NCBI GenBank assembly: GCA_016188145.1
Contig: JACPIJ010000042.1
Coordinates: 1-41,869 of the forward strand
Length of the DNA: 41,869 bases
Direction: 5' to 3'
Source of the DNA: Candidatus Woesearchaeota archaeon
Lineage (GTDB): Archaea; Nanobdellota; Nanobdellia; Woesearchaeales; UBA10216
The notes beneath the pieces were generated by a model. That model made no database searches. It was not told where the DNA came from and saw only the letters and a program-made list of their open reading frames with translations. The position numbers were made by a program, and so were the translations under genes. Below, one piece after another: positions 21,960-28,882 of this stretch (its first letter is position 1; each line of letters opens with the position of its first letter).

Positions 21960-22438
21960 TTTTTTGTCTGCTCCTTATCCAAAATTCTAAATGGGTGTTC
22001 TTCAATCTTTTGCAACACCGCTTTATGTAAATTTTTCTTGGTTGTGCGATGGAAGACAAAACGCGTGTTCATGATAGTGACTCTTCCTTGGCGTTTAGTT
22101 GTGTAGATATCTGCCTGAAAGGGAATCTGATCAGTTAGATGCCAGTAATTTGCTGCATACCAGCCTCCGACATAATACTCTTTCCCATTAAGCATTTCAT
22201 CAGCAATGATGAGAGGATTATCAACCCACTTGCCAGTGCGCGCCTTGATAGGAACCAGAAAATACTTGTTTTTGTTAAGCCGATGAACGCGCCCTTTTTT
22301 GTGCAGCGTATACAATGTGTTAATCATCTGACGCTTGTCCTTGAAAAGATGAGCAATATCCTCCCGTGAAAAGTAATATTTCCCATCAAATTCAAGATTC
22401 GCAACCGCCTGCACTTCCTTCTTGGAGAGTCCTTTCAT
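21938..22438 (-). CDS. AbiEi-type antitoxin / transcriptional regulator
   Basis: 166 residues. The N-terminus is a winged-helix domain (YFSREDIAHLFKDKRQMINT, then LHKKGRVHRLNKNKYFLVP), followed by the AbiEi C-terminal region (ADEMLNGKEYYVGGWYAANY and ITIMNTRFVF-like strands). AbiEi antitoxins bind inverted repeats in their own promoter; here a matching inverted repeat lies at 22448-22476, between the TATA box and the start codon. Gene order antitoxin-toxin with overlap is standard for AbiE. The family is best known from bacterial phage defence, and its archaeal presence suggests horizontal spread. Confidence 0.88.
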   Translation of the reverse strand: MKGLSKKEVQAVANLEFDGKYYFSREDIAHLFKDKRQMINTLYTLHKKGRVHRLNKNKYFLVPIKARTGKWVDNPLIIADEMLNGKEYYVGGWYAANYWHLTDQIPFQADIYTTKRQGRVTIMNTRFVFHRTTKKNLHKAVLQKIEEHPFRILDKEQTKKWLKSKR

Positions 22439-22447
22439 TTTAACACC

Positions 22448-22492
22448 AACATGTTAGATTTTAAGATTCTAATGTTACAACTATATAAATAT
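22448..22492 (-). promoter_or_regulatory. AbiE promoter and operator
   Basis: TATA box ATTTATATAG on the minus strand at 22481-22490. Between it and the ATG at 22438 is an inverted repeat, AACATGTTAGA (22448-22458) with TCTAATGTT (22468-22476), covering the expected transcript start. This is a good candidate binding site for the AbiEi regulator. Confidence 0.65.
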
Positions 22493-22541
22493 TGCGATTT
22501 TAAGAAGAACGCTGGGACAGGGTGGCGGTTTTGAAAGTTAA

Positions 22542-22695
22542 CGCCGCGGCAGGGACTTTCAAGCCTTTGCACAACTCATTTTTGGTTGAGCTTTTGCCGT
22601 GCAAAAGGTCATTTGAACCCCGAAGCCCTTGCGGGCACCAGTTTGCTTTTCTGAAAGTTCAAGACTGGCGCACTACCAGGTTATGCGACCGCGGC
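22542..22695 (-). tRNA. tRNA-Ser (anticodon TGA) with two introns, one in the T-loop
   Basis: On the minus strand: acceptor GCCGCGG (22695-22689) pairs perfectly with CCGCGGC (22549-22543), discriminator G. Anticodon stem CCAGT/ACTGG is interrupted after position 37 by a 14-base intron (22644-22657); joined, the loop is CTTGAAA with anticodon TGA. The long variable arm TGCCCGCAAGGGCTT marks it as class II. The T-stem CGGGG/CCCTG is split by a second intron of 56 bases (22556-22611): TTCA pairs with TGAA, bulges AA|T and AG|T, restoring TTCAAAT. This is the same site as in tRNA-Val. Intron stem CCTTTTGCAC/GTGCAAAGG. Confidence 0.88.
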
Positions 22696-22697
22696 AT

Positions 22698-22809
22698 GAC
22701 CCCTTTTGCGAAACCCAAATCGCTGCTGCGATTGGGCCCAGTCGACTGCTGTCGACTTGGGAGCGGTCAATCGGAAAACCGCCTCTCGAAGAAGGTCAGT
22801 CAAAAATGG
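22698..22809 (-). repeat. Folded leader of tRNA-Ser, containing twin-hairpin copy 2 and the GGTCA motif
   Basis: GACC 22698-22701 and following bases pair with ...GAAGAAGGTC (to 22797), enclosing the twin hairpin CCCAAATCG/CGATTGGG (22714-22736) and CCCAGTCGA/TCGACTTGGG (22737-22761) and a third hairpin GCGGTcaatcggaaAACCGC (22764-22782). Outside the closing strand the motif continues as GGTCAGTCAAAAATGG (22794-22809). Relative to the tRNA this is the 5' leader, ending in AT directly before the tRNA, as for tRNA-Leu and tRNA-Thr. Confidence 0.75.
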
Positions 22810-22820
22810 TTGAGAAGTTG

Positions 22821-22830
22821 TTATTTAAAC
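22821..22830 (-). promoter_or_regulatory. TATA box of the tRNA-Ser transcript
   Basis: Minus-strand GTTTAAATAA; 25 bases further lies TTTTTGACTGACC, so the transcript would start at the foot of the folded leader, as for tRNA-Leu. Confidence 0.5.
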
Positions 22831-22858
22831 TTAATTGTTGCCATCAGGCCTTGGCAGC

Positions 22859-23398
22859 CTACATCCTGAGCTGCTCCGGCCTTCTCATCAGGCCGTACTC
22901 GTACTGGTAGAGGTTCAGGAAGGACTTTATCGTTGAAAGGAGCTGGAGAACGTTCTCTACCAGTAGCTCCTCGTACTGCGTGCTGTAGGTCCTGTAAACG
23001 AACTTGTCAAACACCGTCCTGATGAAGAAGTAGAACGGCTTGGATTCCCAGCGGTCCTCGTAGTCTGTGTCAAGGTAGCCATCCATCACGACAGATATCT
23101 TGCCCCTGTTAAGGTTTGCCCTAATGTTGTCCTGCTCAACCACGACATCCTTCAGGTCCCTTATCCTGATGTTTATCCTGATGACGTGCCTGGCGTAGTC
23201 TGTTATCTTCTTCCACGGGAGAAGCTCCAGCTCTATGTATTTCCCGCCTGGCCTGACGTGCTCCTGATTCCTCTGCTCCCTCAGGTCAAAGCCCTTGTCC
23301 TTCAGCCACTGGTTTATCAAGCTGTAAAATTCGTGAAGGTCAAAAAGCCCGTCGTAACTGACCTTCATGTGGTCTATGACAAGCCTTCTTTCAGCCAT
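22859..23398 (-). CDS. Hypothetical protein, paralogue of its upstream neighbour
   Basis: 179 residues. It shares its plan with the protein encoded at 23400-24065: an N-terminal strand and YxGLFDLHEFYSLINQWLKD helix (neighbour: YKGMFDLDSFYKVMALWFKE), a strand rich in charged residues, a VIRINIRI-type strand, an IS/VVMDGYLDTDYED block (neighbour: MIITINGDLEAPYPDI) and a helical C-terminus ending near QYEYGLMRRPEQLRM. No enzymatic motif or membrane helix. The two genes are one base apart, so they form an operon produced by tandem duplication. Function unknown; tight pairing suggests a heterodimer. Confidence 0.75.
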   Translation of the reverse strand: MAERRLVIDHMKVSYDGLFDLHEFYSLINQWLKDKGFDLREQRNQEHVRPGGKYIELELLPWKKITDYARHVIRINIRIRDLKDVVVEQDNIRANLNRGKISVVMDGYLDTDYEDRWESKPFYFFIRTVFDKFVYRTYSTQYEELLVENVLQLLSTIKSFLNLYQYEYGLMRRPEQLRM

Positions 23399-23399
23399 T

Positions 23400-24065
23400 T
23401 TACCGTGCTCCGAACTTTAAGTGTTCCTTCAGCGTGCCGTAAAGGTCGTAAAGCTCGTAATAAAGCCTGTCCCAGTACAGGCCCTGCCACTCCCTTTGCA
23501 TGACCCAGTTCCTGAAGAGCTGTGAAAGCCTTCTTTCCAAGTTGTTTGCGGTCCATCTCGGCTCGCCGAAGATGTCCGGATAGGGGGCTTCCAGGTCGCC
23601 GTTTATCGTTATTATCATCCTGACCTTTGCCATTTTTTTAGTCTTGCCATTCACGATGGCCTCAACGTTGTACTCCCCCCACATATGCACAGTCACTTCC
23701 ACTATCTCCTTCACCCAGCTCGTCCTCTTCCTTTCAGCATACCACTCTACTCGCAGCTCAGGAGGCTTTGCCTTGTAAAGCCTTTCATGCAGCTCAAACC
23801 TTCTCTCCTTGAACCACAGTGCCATGACCTTGTAAAAGCTGTCAAGGTCAAACATTCCCTTGTACTTTATCCTGTGAGGGAACCAGCCGAACTTCGTCTC
23901 GTGCTTGTAAGCCTTTGGGACATGCACAGGCACAGGCCCCTTTGCAGGCAGACCTTCCTCTTCCCCCTTCGGTCCTTTTAGAATAGTCCTCAACCCTGCC
24001 GTAGACCTGACTGCGCGAACAACACCTCGAAGGGCTTCAAGAACACCTGCACTTTCGTCGGCCAT
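23400..24065 (-). CDS. Hypothetical protein, first of a tandem paralogous pair
   Basis: 221 residues from the ATG at 24065. The frame continues to 24089, but that ATG lies inside the TATA box (24088-24101), while 24065 is at the inferred transcript start, so the message is leaderless. An N-terminal extension of about 55 residues (LRGVVRAVRSTAGLRTILKG, basic) is absent from the paralogue. Then follows the shared domain: YKGMFDLDSFYKVMALWFKE, ELRVEWYAERKRTSWVKEIV, MIITINGDLEAPYPDIFGEP and a helical, aromatic-rich end. The function is unknown; I see no catalytic motif. Confidence 0.75.
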   Translation of the reverse strand: MADESAGVLEALRGVVRAVRSTAGLRTILKGPKGEEEGLPAKGPVPVHVPKAYKHETKFGWFPHRIKYKGMFDLDSFYKVMALWFKERRFELHERLYKAKPPELRVEWYAERKRTSWVKEIVEVTVHMWGEYNVEAIVNGKTKKMAKVRMIITINGDLEAPYPDIFGEPRWTANNLERRLSQLFRNWVMQREWQGLYWDRLYYELYDLYGTLKEHLKFGAR

Positions 24066-24087
24066 GCCTCTATCCATGCTGAAAATC

Positions 24088-24101
24088 ATTTATAAAGATT
24101 T
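24088..24101 (-). promoter_or_regulatory. TATA box of the paralogous pair
   Basis: Minus-strand AATCTTTATAAATG, about 29 bases before the ATG at 24065. Confidence 0.6.
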
Positions 24102-24142
24102 CGGATTGCAATATTTGGGAATAGCTGAATTAAGAAAGCAAG

Positions 24143-24784
24143 CTAGAATCCGATGGTTGAAACATACTTCTTCCTGCTCGTGGAGCACTTTGTGCAGAGA
24201 AAATCGCCCTCAACCTCGTAAAGCTTCGGGAAGAACTGGCCGCAGTTGTCACACGTTCCTTCAACAGGATGGTGGCTGCCGGTGAGCTTCTGCTCCTCCT
24301 CCCTTAGGATTATCTTGTCAACAAGCAAATCAAACAGTTGCGGCTGAATCTTCAGCACGTCCTTCAGCGTCAGCAGGCCAACTAGCTTGTTGCCGTTTTC
24401 CACGTCAACCACGGGCAGCTGCCTTGTCTCGTAATCGCGCATCGTCATAAGGGCATCGTAAATATCATTCTTCGGCTCAGTGGTGGGGACCTTTACAAGC
24501 ATGACATCTGCAGCGGTTGTCCTGTCAACGTTCAGCCCGTCAGCAAGGACATTCCTTATCAGGACATCATCTGTTATGTGCCCTCTGAGCGAATCGCTTT
24601 CCTTGACAACAAGCGAGCTTACATTATTGGTCCTCATCAGCCTGGCGCACTCCCTCACGCTCGTCTGCGGGGTAACTGCAATGGGCTTCCTCGTCATAAC
24701 GTCACAGACCCTGTAACCGGTTTGCATTTTTTCCCCCGCCCAGCTTCCAAAACTCCCTTTTGAAAATGCCTTAGGCTTTATCAT
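24143..24784 (-). CDS. CBS-domain pair with a C-terminal zinc ribbon
   Basis: 213 residues from 24784 (an ATG at 24727 would remove a 19-residue lead). Two CBS motifs: VCDVMTRKPIAVTPQTSVRE at about 26-45 and AADVMLVKVPTTEPKNDIYD at about 90-110, each followed by the typical SSLVVKE / RQLPVVDVE strand and GHITDDVLI / GLLTLKDVL turn. After residue 165 comes a zinc ribbon CDNCGQFF...CTKCSTSRKK. CBS pairs bind adenosine nucleotides and act as energy or ligand sensors; the zinc ribbon may contact nucleic acid or protein. CBS plus zinc ribbon is a recurring archaeal combination. It is divergent from the next small operon and shares a two-way promoter. Confidence 0.88.
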   Translation of the reverse strand: MIKPKAFSKGSFGSWAGEKMQTGYRVCDVMTRKPIAVTPQTSVRECARLMRTNNVSSLVVKESDSLRGHITDDVLIRNVLADGLNVDRTTAADVMLVKVPTTEPKNDIYDALMTMRDYETRQLPVVDVENGNKLVGLLTLKDVLKIQPQLFDLLVDKIILREEEQKLTGSHHPVEGTCDNCGQFFPKLYEVEGDFLCTKCSTSRKKYVSTIGF

Positions 24785-24814
24785 TAATAAACTTAATGGT
24801 AAAACGAAATATAA

Positions 24815-24834
24815 TTTTATATAAAATTTATATG
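24815..24834. promoter_or_regulatory. Two-way AT-rich promoter
   Basis: A nearly palindromic TTTTATATAAAATTTATATG stretch lies between the divergent CBS gene and the zinc-ribbon operon and can act as box A on both strands. Confidence 0.5.
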
Positions 24835-24882
24835 TCGCACTGTGTAAAAAAGTTAATAAGCAGCAAAAGCTTTCACTTTAAT

Positions 24883-25056
24883 ATGGCTTCAGCAGTAGCT
24901 GCGGATGGAAAAAACAGGGACGGCAAGAACGGAAAAAACAAAAAAACGTACGAGCCGGAGCGCTGCGCAAGATGCGGAACTCCAGTGGTTGAAACCCACT
25001 GCAGGGTCCTCTGCACCAACTGCGGCTTCATGAGGGACTGCAACGACCAATGGTGA
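24883..25056 (+). CDS. Small zinc-ribbon protein
   Basis: 57 residues from ATG 24883. The frame is open upstream to 24796, but that start lies at the promoter; an ATG at 24832 is a further alternative. A Lys/Asn-rich N-terminal arm (KNRDGKNGKNKKTYEPE) precedes CARCGTP and CTNCGF, a four-Cys zinc ribbon with an extra Cys-x3-Cys inside (HCRVLC). Such small ribbons occur in archaea as stand-alone proteins that probably bind nucleic acid or protein. The next gene starts six bases after the stop, so the two are co-transcribed. Confidence 0.75.
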   Translation: MASAVAADGKNRDGKNGKNKKTYEPERCARCGTPVVETHCRVLCTNCGFMRDCNDQW

Positions 25057-25062
25057 ATTTGA

Positions 25063-25650
25063 ATGAAGTTTAGGAACGACGATAACATTCGCAGCAGCCG
25101 CGATTTAACCGACGCGGTAACAAAGGAGCACCCAAAACACTTCATTGCCGTTGCCGAGCAGCAGATAATGGCAATGCACAGCCACAAGGATGGCTCGGCT
25201 GTCGAGCTTCACCAGGTCGGCTCGCGGGAATTCATACAACAGTCGCAGCAATCAGCAATGGCAAGCCTGGAAGGAAAGCTTGGTGGCAGCGAGGGGCACA
25301 ATGAAAAGCAGTTCTGGCAGAAAGAAAACGAAAGCCCTTTTGCAGCAGCGAAGATAGAGTATGAAAGGAAAGGGCAGCAACCTGGACAGCAAGCCATATA
25401 CGGCGCCCAGCATGACCTTTTAGCAAAAGGTCAATCAAAAACGGAAACAGCCATGATGGGCTGCAACTGCGGAGCTGAATGGACAGTAACAGGGCAAAGC
25501 ACAAAAGCACAGGGCGCAGAAGGCGTAAAGGTTGAGCAGTACGGCCATGGCATGGCAGGACAGCCCGGGGGCTACAGGGTTTCAGGGGCAGGCGGTGAAA
25601 AGGCAGAGTACAGAACAGGAGCGGGGCAGCAGCAGGATTATAAAGGATAA
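25063..25650 (+). CDS. Gln/Gly-rich hypothetical protein containing an embedded hairpin repeat
   Basis: 195 residues. The first 110 are helical and rich in Gln, His and Ser (FIAVAEQQIMAMHSHKDGSA); the last 80 are Gly/Gln/Thr-rich and probably flexible, with one Cys-x-Cys (MGCNCGAEW). At 25412-25441 the coding sequence contains the hairpin GACCTTTT/AAAAGGTC followed by AATCAAAAACG, the same element found beside and inside tRNA genes; it encodes about residues 117-126 (DLLAKGQSKT) without breaking the frame. No family is recognised. It probably forms an operon with the zinc-ribbon gene before it. Confidence 0.7.
   Translation: MKFRNDDNIRSSRDLTDAVTKEHPKHFIAVAEQQIMAMHSHKDGSAVELHQVGSREFIQQSQQSAMASLEGKLGGSEGHNEKQFWQKENESPFAAAKIEYERKGQQPGQQAIYGAQHDLLAKGQSKTETAMMGCNCGAEWTVTGQSTKAQGAEGVKVEQYGHGMAGQPGGYRVSGAGGEKAEYRTGAGQQQDYKG
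25412..25441 (+). repeat. Hairpin plus GGTCAATCAAAAACG motif inside a coding region
   Basis: GACCTTTT (25412-25419) and AAAAGGTC (25423-25430) form an 8 bp stem with a three-base loop; CAATCAAAAACG follows directly. Motif and geometry match 18951-18982 and the end of the tRNA-Thr intron element. Confidence 0.8.
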
Positions 25651-25675
25651 AAAAGGATAAAATTAGCAATATAGC

Positions 25676-27766
25676 TCAGTAATTAACCAGTATCTCCACA
25701 TCCTTCCCGAATATCCGCTTGAGGTCCTCAAAGAGCTTTTCCTTGATGAACGTCTTTGGAGGGATGGGCTTGTTTGCCAGTGCAGACTCCATTTCCTCAG
25801 CGCTTGATTCGGTGACTGCCGCAAGGCCACCCTCTTCAGTTACCTTCGCCTTTGAAACCTCCTTCTGGGGCTGGTCAACGTCCTTGATTATGAAAGCATC
25901 AGACTCCAGCAGTATCACTTCGCCGAACTTGCTGCCGTGCTTCACCCTTATCTTTGCCCGTTCCAGTTCCCTTCCTCTTTTTCGCTGGATGTACTCAAGC
26001 AGGGCAGTTGAGAACTCTGCAGAGTCCTTCTTGACCCTTTCAATCTCCGCCTTGTTAAGCTTCTTGGCCTCATAGTCCTTCTTTGCCTTTATTATCGCGT
26101 TGAGCATCCTCAGGTATTTGGCAGCTATCCTGTTCTTGCTTATGAGCTCGTCCTCAAAGGTGCTTACAAGCTCGGCATCGTCAACCTTGTCAATGCCCTC
26201 TAGCTTTAACGCATCGCGAATCATCGTTACTGCCGTATCGTACAGCCTTACTATGTTCTCCTCCTCCTTCACCTGCGCAATCTCCTTGAAAAGCTGGTCA
26301 ATCCTCTTCAGGTATTTATCGCAATCCGCCAGGAGTTTGTCAACCTCTACACCGCTCATGTCCTTCCTGTCGCCGTGCTCAAGCTCCTTCCTTGTCTTAA
26401 TCACCGCCTCAAGCGTGTTAACATACGTTTCTTCCAGCAGCTTTTCCTTCCTGACAAATATCTCCCTCACAACTTCAGGAGTTTCCTTTGGGGTTGGTGG
26501 TGGTATGCCGTAAAGCATGATGGCTGCCTGTGTTGGCGTTATTATTGCCCAGAACATGTCCTCCATCCCAATCTCCTTAAGCTTAAACCTCACTCTCTCC
26601 AGCAGCTGCTCTCCTGAGCTCATGTAAAGCTCAATAGCCTCAGAGCTTGGCTTAACCCTGCCCATCTGAAGCAGCTGCTTCCACGGCATGAAAATTCCTC
26701 GGTCATACAAAGGCACACCATCCCTCAGGAAAGTGAAGATAATAGGGTTAGCGTCCTTTATGGACTCCCAGAAGTCCGTCAGGATGTAAACCTGGATGTT
26801 CAGCTTGTTCCTGACGCCGGTAAGCTCGCCAGCCTCGATGCCCATCCCGATAATGATGGCGCGGAGCTTGTCCTTCAGCTCAACCCTGGTCATCCTCTTG
26901 ACATCGGTATCGTCAACGACAATGAAAACGTCAATGTCCGACTTTTCCGTAGCGCGGCCCTGGATGAGCGAGCCGGCAAGCACATAGCTGACTATGTAGC
27001 GTTCAAACTTCTTGATGACCATCTGCTTGTGAATCTCGGAAATCCTCACAGCAGCGAGCATTCCCGTATCGTAAATCGGCGCAGAGGAGGCAATTACCTG
27101 GGTAAGCTCGTACTTTCCGTCATAGCAGTTCTGCCAAAGCTCCGAAAGTATTATTGCCTGGACAACAAACTTCTTGTCAACCTCAGAAGCCATTCCCTGG
27201 ATTATGCCTGAAAGCTTTGTCTTCAGCTCATCCTTGGTCATCTTCTTGCTGTCAGTGTCATCAACCAGAATCAGGATGTTAACCTGGTCCTGTGGTGGGA
27301 TTTGCTGCTGTAATTGTTGCGGCGTTTGCATTTGCTGCTGCATCTGCGAATTATTGTCGCTGCCATCCGGGCTTTCAGTCGCCTGCTGCTGTTGCTGTGT
27401 CGCCTGCATCTGCGGCTGGAGCGTTGGAGGAAGCTGACCCAGAGCAAACATTCCCTGGCCGGGCTGCTGCGGCATTGGCGGAGGAAGCAAGGCAATGCCC
27501 ATTATGTACTTGTCAAACTTTGCCAACACAGCAGACTTGAACTTGTCAAGCTTAACCTTGATGTCGCGAAGCTTTTCCTGCGCCTCCTTTGGCAGTTTTG
27601 ATGCCAGAAGCTCGAATTCGTCCACAGGAGCCCCTGCAGCTGCCGTTGCCGTCGCGCCTGCGGCCTTCTCAATCGCGGAAGCGTCGTACTTTGGCTTTGC
27701 ATCTTTTGCAGCAACTTTATAATCGCTGCCGTCGCCTTTTTTAACGTCACTCTTCTTTTTTGCCAT
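25676..27766 (-). CDS. Large protein with tandem nucleotidyltransferase-like domains
   Basis: 696 residues. An N-terminal low-complexity part (Lys/Ala, then Gln/Pro-rich to about 160) leads into two related domains. The second, at about 255-370, has the MNT-type signature VLAGSLIQGRATEKSDIDVF, that is G-S-x(10)-D-x-D, followed by VVDDTDVKRMTRVELKDKL. The first, at about 165-250, repeats NILILVDDTDSKKMTKDELK but has no G-S preceding it, so it looks like an inactive copy. The C-terminal 300 residues are helical (coiled coil around 470-590). The substrate is unknown: such enzymes add nucleotides to proteins, RNA or small molecules. TATA box at 27789-27800 with a leaderless start. Confidence 0.8.
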   Translation of the reverse strand: MAKKKSDVKKGDGSDYKVAAKDAKPKYDASAIEKAAGATATAAAGAPVDEFELLASKLPKEAQEKLRDIKVKLDKFKSAVLAKFDKYIMGIALLPPPMPQQPGQGMFALGQLPPTLQPQMQATQQQQQATESPDGSDNNSQMQQQMQTPQQLQQQIPPQDQVNILILVDDTDSKKMTKDELKTKLSGIIQGMASEVDKKFVVQAIILSELWQNCYDGKYELTQVIASSAPIYDTGMLAAVRISEIHKQMVIKKFERYIVSYVLAGSLIQGRATEKSDIDVFIVVDDTDVKRMTRVELKDKLRAIIIGMGIEAGELTGVRNKLNIQVYILTDFWESIKDANPIIFTFLRDGVPLYDRGIFMPWKQLLQMGRVKPSSEAIELYMSSGEQLLERVRFKLKEIGMEDMFWAIITPTQAAIMLYGIPPPTPKETPEVVREIFVRKEKLLEETYVNTLEAVIKTRKELEHGDRKDMSGVEVDKLLADCDKYLKRIDQLFKEIAQVKEEENIVRLYDTAVTMIRDALKLEGIDKVDDAELVSTFEDELISKNRIAAKYLRMLNAIIKAKKDYEAKKLNKAEIERVKKDSAEFSTALLEYIQRKRGRELERAKIRVKHGSKFGEVILLESDAFIIKDVDQPQKEVSKAKVTEEGGLAAVTESSAEEMESALANKPIPPKTFIKEKLFEDLKRIFGKDVEILVNY

Positions 27767-27788
27767 TGAAAAAGCGGTGTTGTGGAGA

Positions 27789-27800
27789 GTATTTAAATGT
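27789..27800 (-). promoter_or_regulatory. TATA box of the nucleotidyltransferase gene
   Basis: Minus-strand ACATTTAAATAC, about 28 bases before the ATG at 27766. Confidence 0.55.
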
Positions 27801-27846
27801 TTGCAGCCACAGTTTTGTATCTACAAAATAGTGGTTAAAATAGAAA

Positions 27847-27857
27847 GATTTATATAG
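27847..27857 (+). promoter_or_regulatory. TATA box of the 27957 gene
   Basis: GATTTATATAG; the inferred start is near 27880, leaving a leader of about 75 bases with GGAGGG before the ATG at 27957. Confidence 0.55.
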
Positions 27858-27956
27858 CCCTTAGTTTCTTTTTATGATAAAGTATTTAAGAAACGTCAGC
27901 GCGTGTGGATGGCATAACTCAACCAATTTATGATTGCGAAAACGGAGGGATTGAAA

Positions 27957-28772
27957 ATGGTTAATGATAAAAAGAAAGTTACTCTTGATGATGTTGTTAA
28001 CCAGAGTGCTGGTGAAATTGTAGAATATTTTCAGAGCCATACTTCTGCAGATTTTAAGACGAGAATGGCTAAATTTGAGGAATTCCACCACCCGAAGCAC
28101 GAGATTCCTGAAATCTTTGGGCAGCATGTCGAAAACGTAGTGCGTGGCAATCCTGATGACAGGGAAAAGTCGCCTGGCGCTTATGATATCGCTTACAAAA
28201 AAATGGCTTCAATGCTTAAAGGGCGTTTTGATAAGTTAGAAAATCGCGATGACGCTCTTGCAATTATAGAGGCTTATGTTGACCAGTTCCTGACGAAAGC
28301 CCACAGCAACAGATTCGAAGAAGCGATGAAGCATGCAAAGGAGGAGGGCTTAACACCTGACCAAATAAGAAGCATGAAGGGTGTATATTTCATGATGTAT
28401 CACCCGCCTGACCAAAGAACAGGCAGGAGATTGAACCCATTCAGCGAGGAATTCATAAAGGGCCTTGTTGGAAAAACAAGACTGAAGATTGAGCAGCAGC
28501 TTAGAGCAATGGCAAACTCCAGCGTATCAGCATACAGCCAATACTTGATTAGCAAAGCCACTGAAGGTTTGCTGAAGGAGGAAGAACACCTCGAAATTGC
28601 CAAATATGTCGGTGGAAAGTTCAAATCAGCAGGTTTCCACGATCCAACACGCCCGTCTCTAACAAAAACGGTGGACGACCTAGTTGCGGATTACTCTACA
28701 CTGCTTCAAGGCGGTAACTTGCAGGAAAGAGGTTATGAGAAAACGGTTGAACAGCCTGCGAAGAAAAGCTAG
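27957..28772 (+). CDS. Hypothetical helical protein
   Basis: 271 residues. ATG 27957 is preferred because CGGAGGGATTG precedes it at normal spacing; an in-frame ATG at 27930 has no such site. The protein is soluble and mainly helical: VTLDDVVNQSAGEIVEYFQS at the start, DDALAIIEAYVDQFLTKAHS in the middle and KTRLKIEQQLRAMANSSVSA later, with a Lys-rich end. No motif or family is recognised. It is a single-gene unit followed by a T-rich terminator. Confidence 0.7.
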   Translation: MVNDKKKVTLDDVVNQSAGEIVEYFQSHTSADFKTRMAKFEEFHHPKHEIPEIFGQHVENVVRGNPDDREKSPGAYDIAYKKMASMLKGRFDKLENRDDALAIIEAYVDQFLTKAHSNRFEEAMKHAKEEGLTPDQIRSMKGVYFMMYHPPDQRTGRRLNPFSEEFIKGLVGKTRLKIEQQLRAMANSSVSAYSQYLISKATEGLLKEEEHLEIAKYVGGKFKSAGFHDPTRPSLTKTVDDLVADYSTLLQGGNLQERGYEKTVEQPAKKS

Positions 28773-28773
28773 A

Positions 28774-28805
28774 CTTACTCTCTCTTTTTCTTTTATTTTT
28801 TATTT
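28774..28805 (+). terminator. T-rich terminator
   Basis: CTCTCTTTTTCTTTTATTTTT and further T runs directly after the stop codon of the 27957-28772 gene. Confidence 0.5.
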
Positions 28806-28822
28806 CAGAAACCTATAAATAC
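28803..28822 (+). repeat. Left 20-base direct repeat flanking the VapBC pair
   Basis: TTTCAGAAACCTATAAATAC, identical to 29546-29565. It contains a TATA box pointing right, but only about 60 bases separate it from the 3' end of the convergent toxin gene, so any transcript from it would be short or antisense to vapC. Confidence 0.85.
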
Positions 28823-28882
28823 CACTATACCCGCCGAAGCAGTTAGGCTGCAGTCGTAAGCAACTGGCGTTTACAGGTCAGA

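Noticed and set aside
24796-24882. Longer N-terminus of the zinc-ribbon protein
   Set aside because: Its ATG lies at or upstream of the TATA box, so it cannot be in the message started there.
18951-25441. Calling the hairpin-motif copies a named insertion sequence
   Set aside because: No transposase gene is in the window, and the copies differ in stem sequence; they are reported as repeats only.
25669-25690. TATAGCTCAGT stretch resembling a tRNA D-arm
   Set aside because: It is at the 3' end of the nucleotidyltransferase gene and no anticodon arm, T-arm or acceptor pairing follows.
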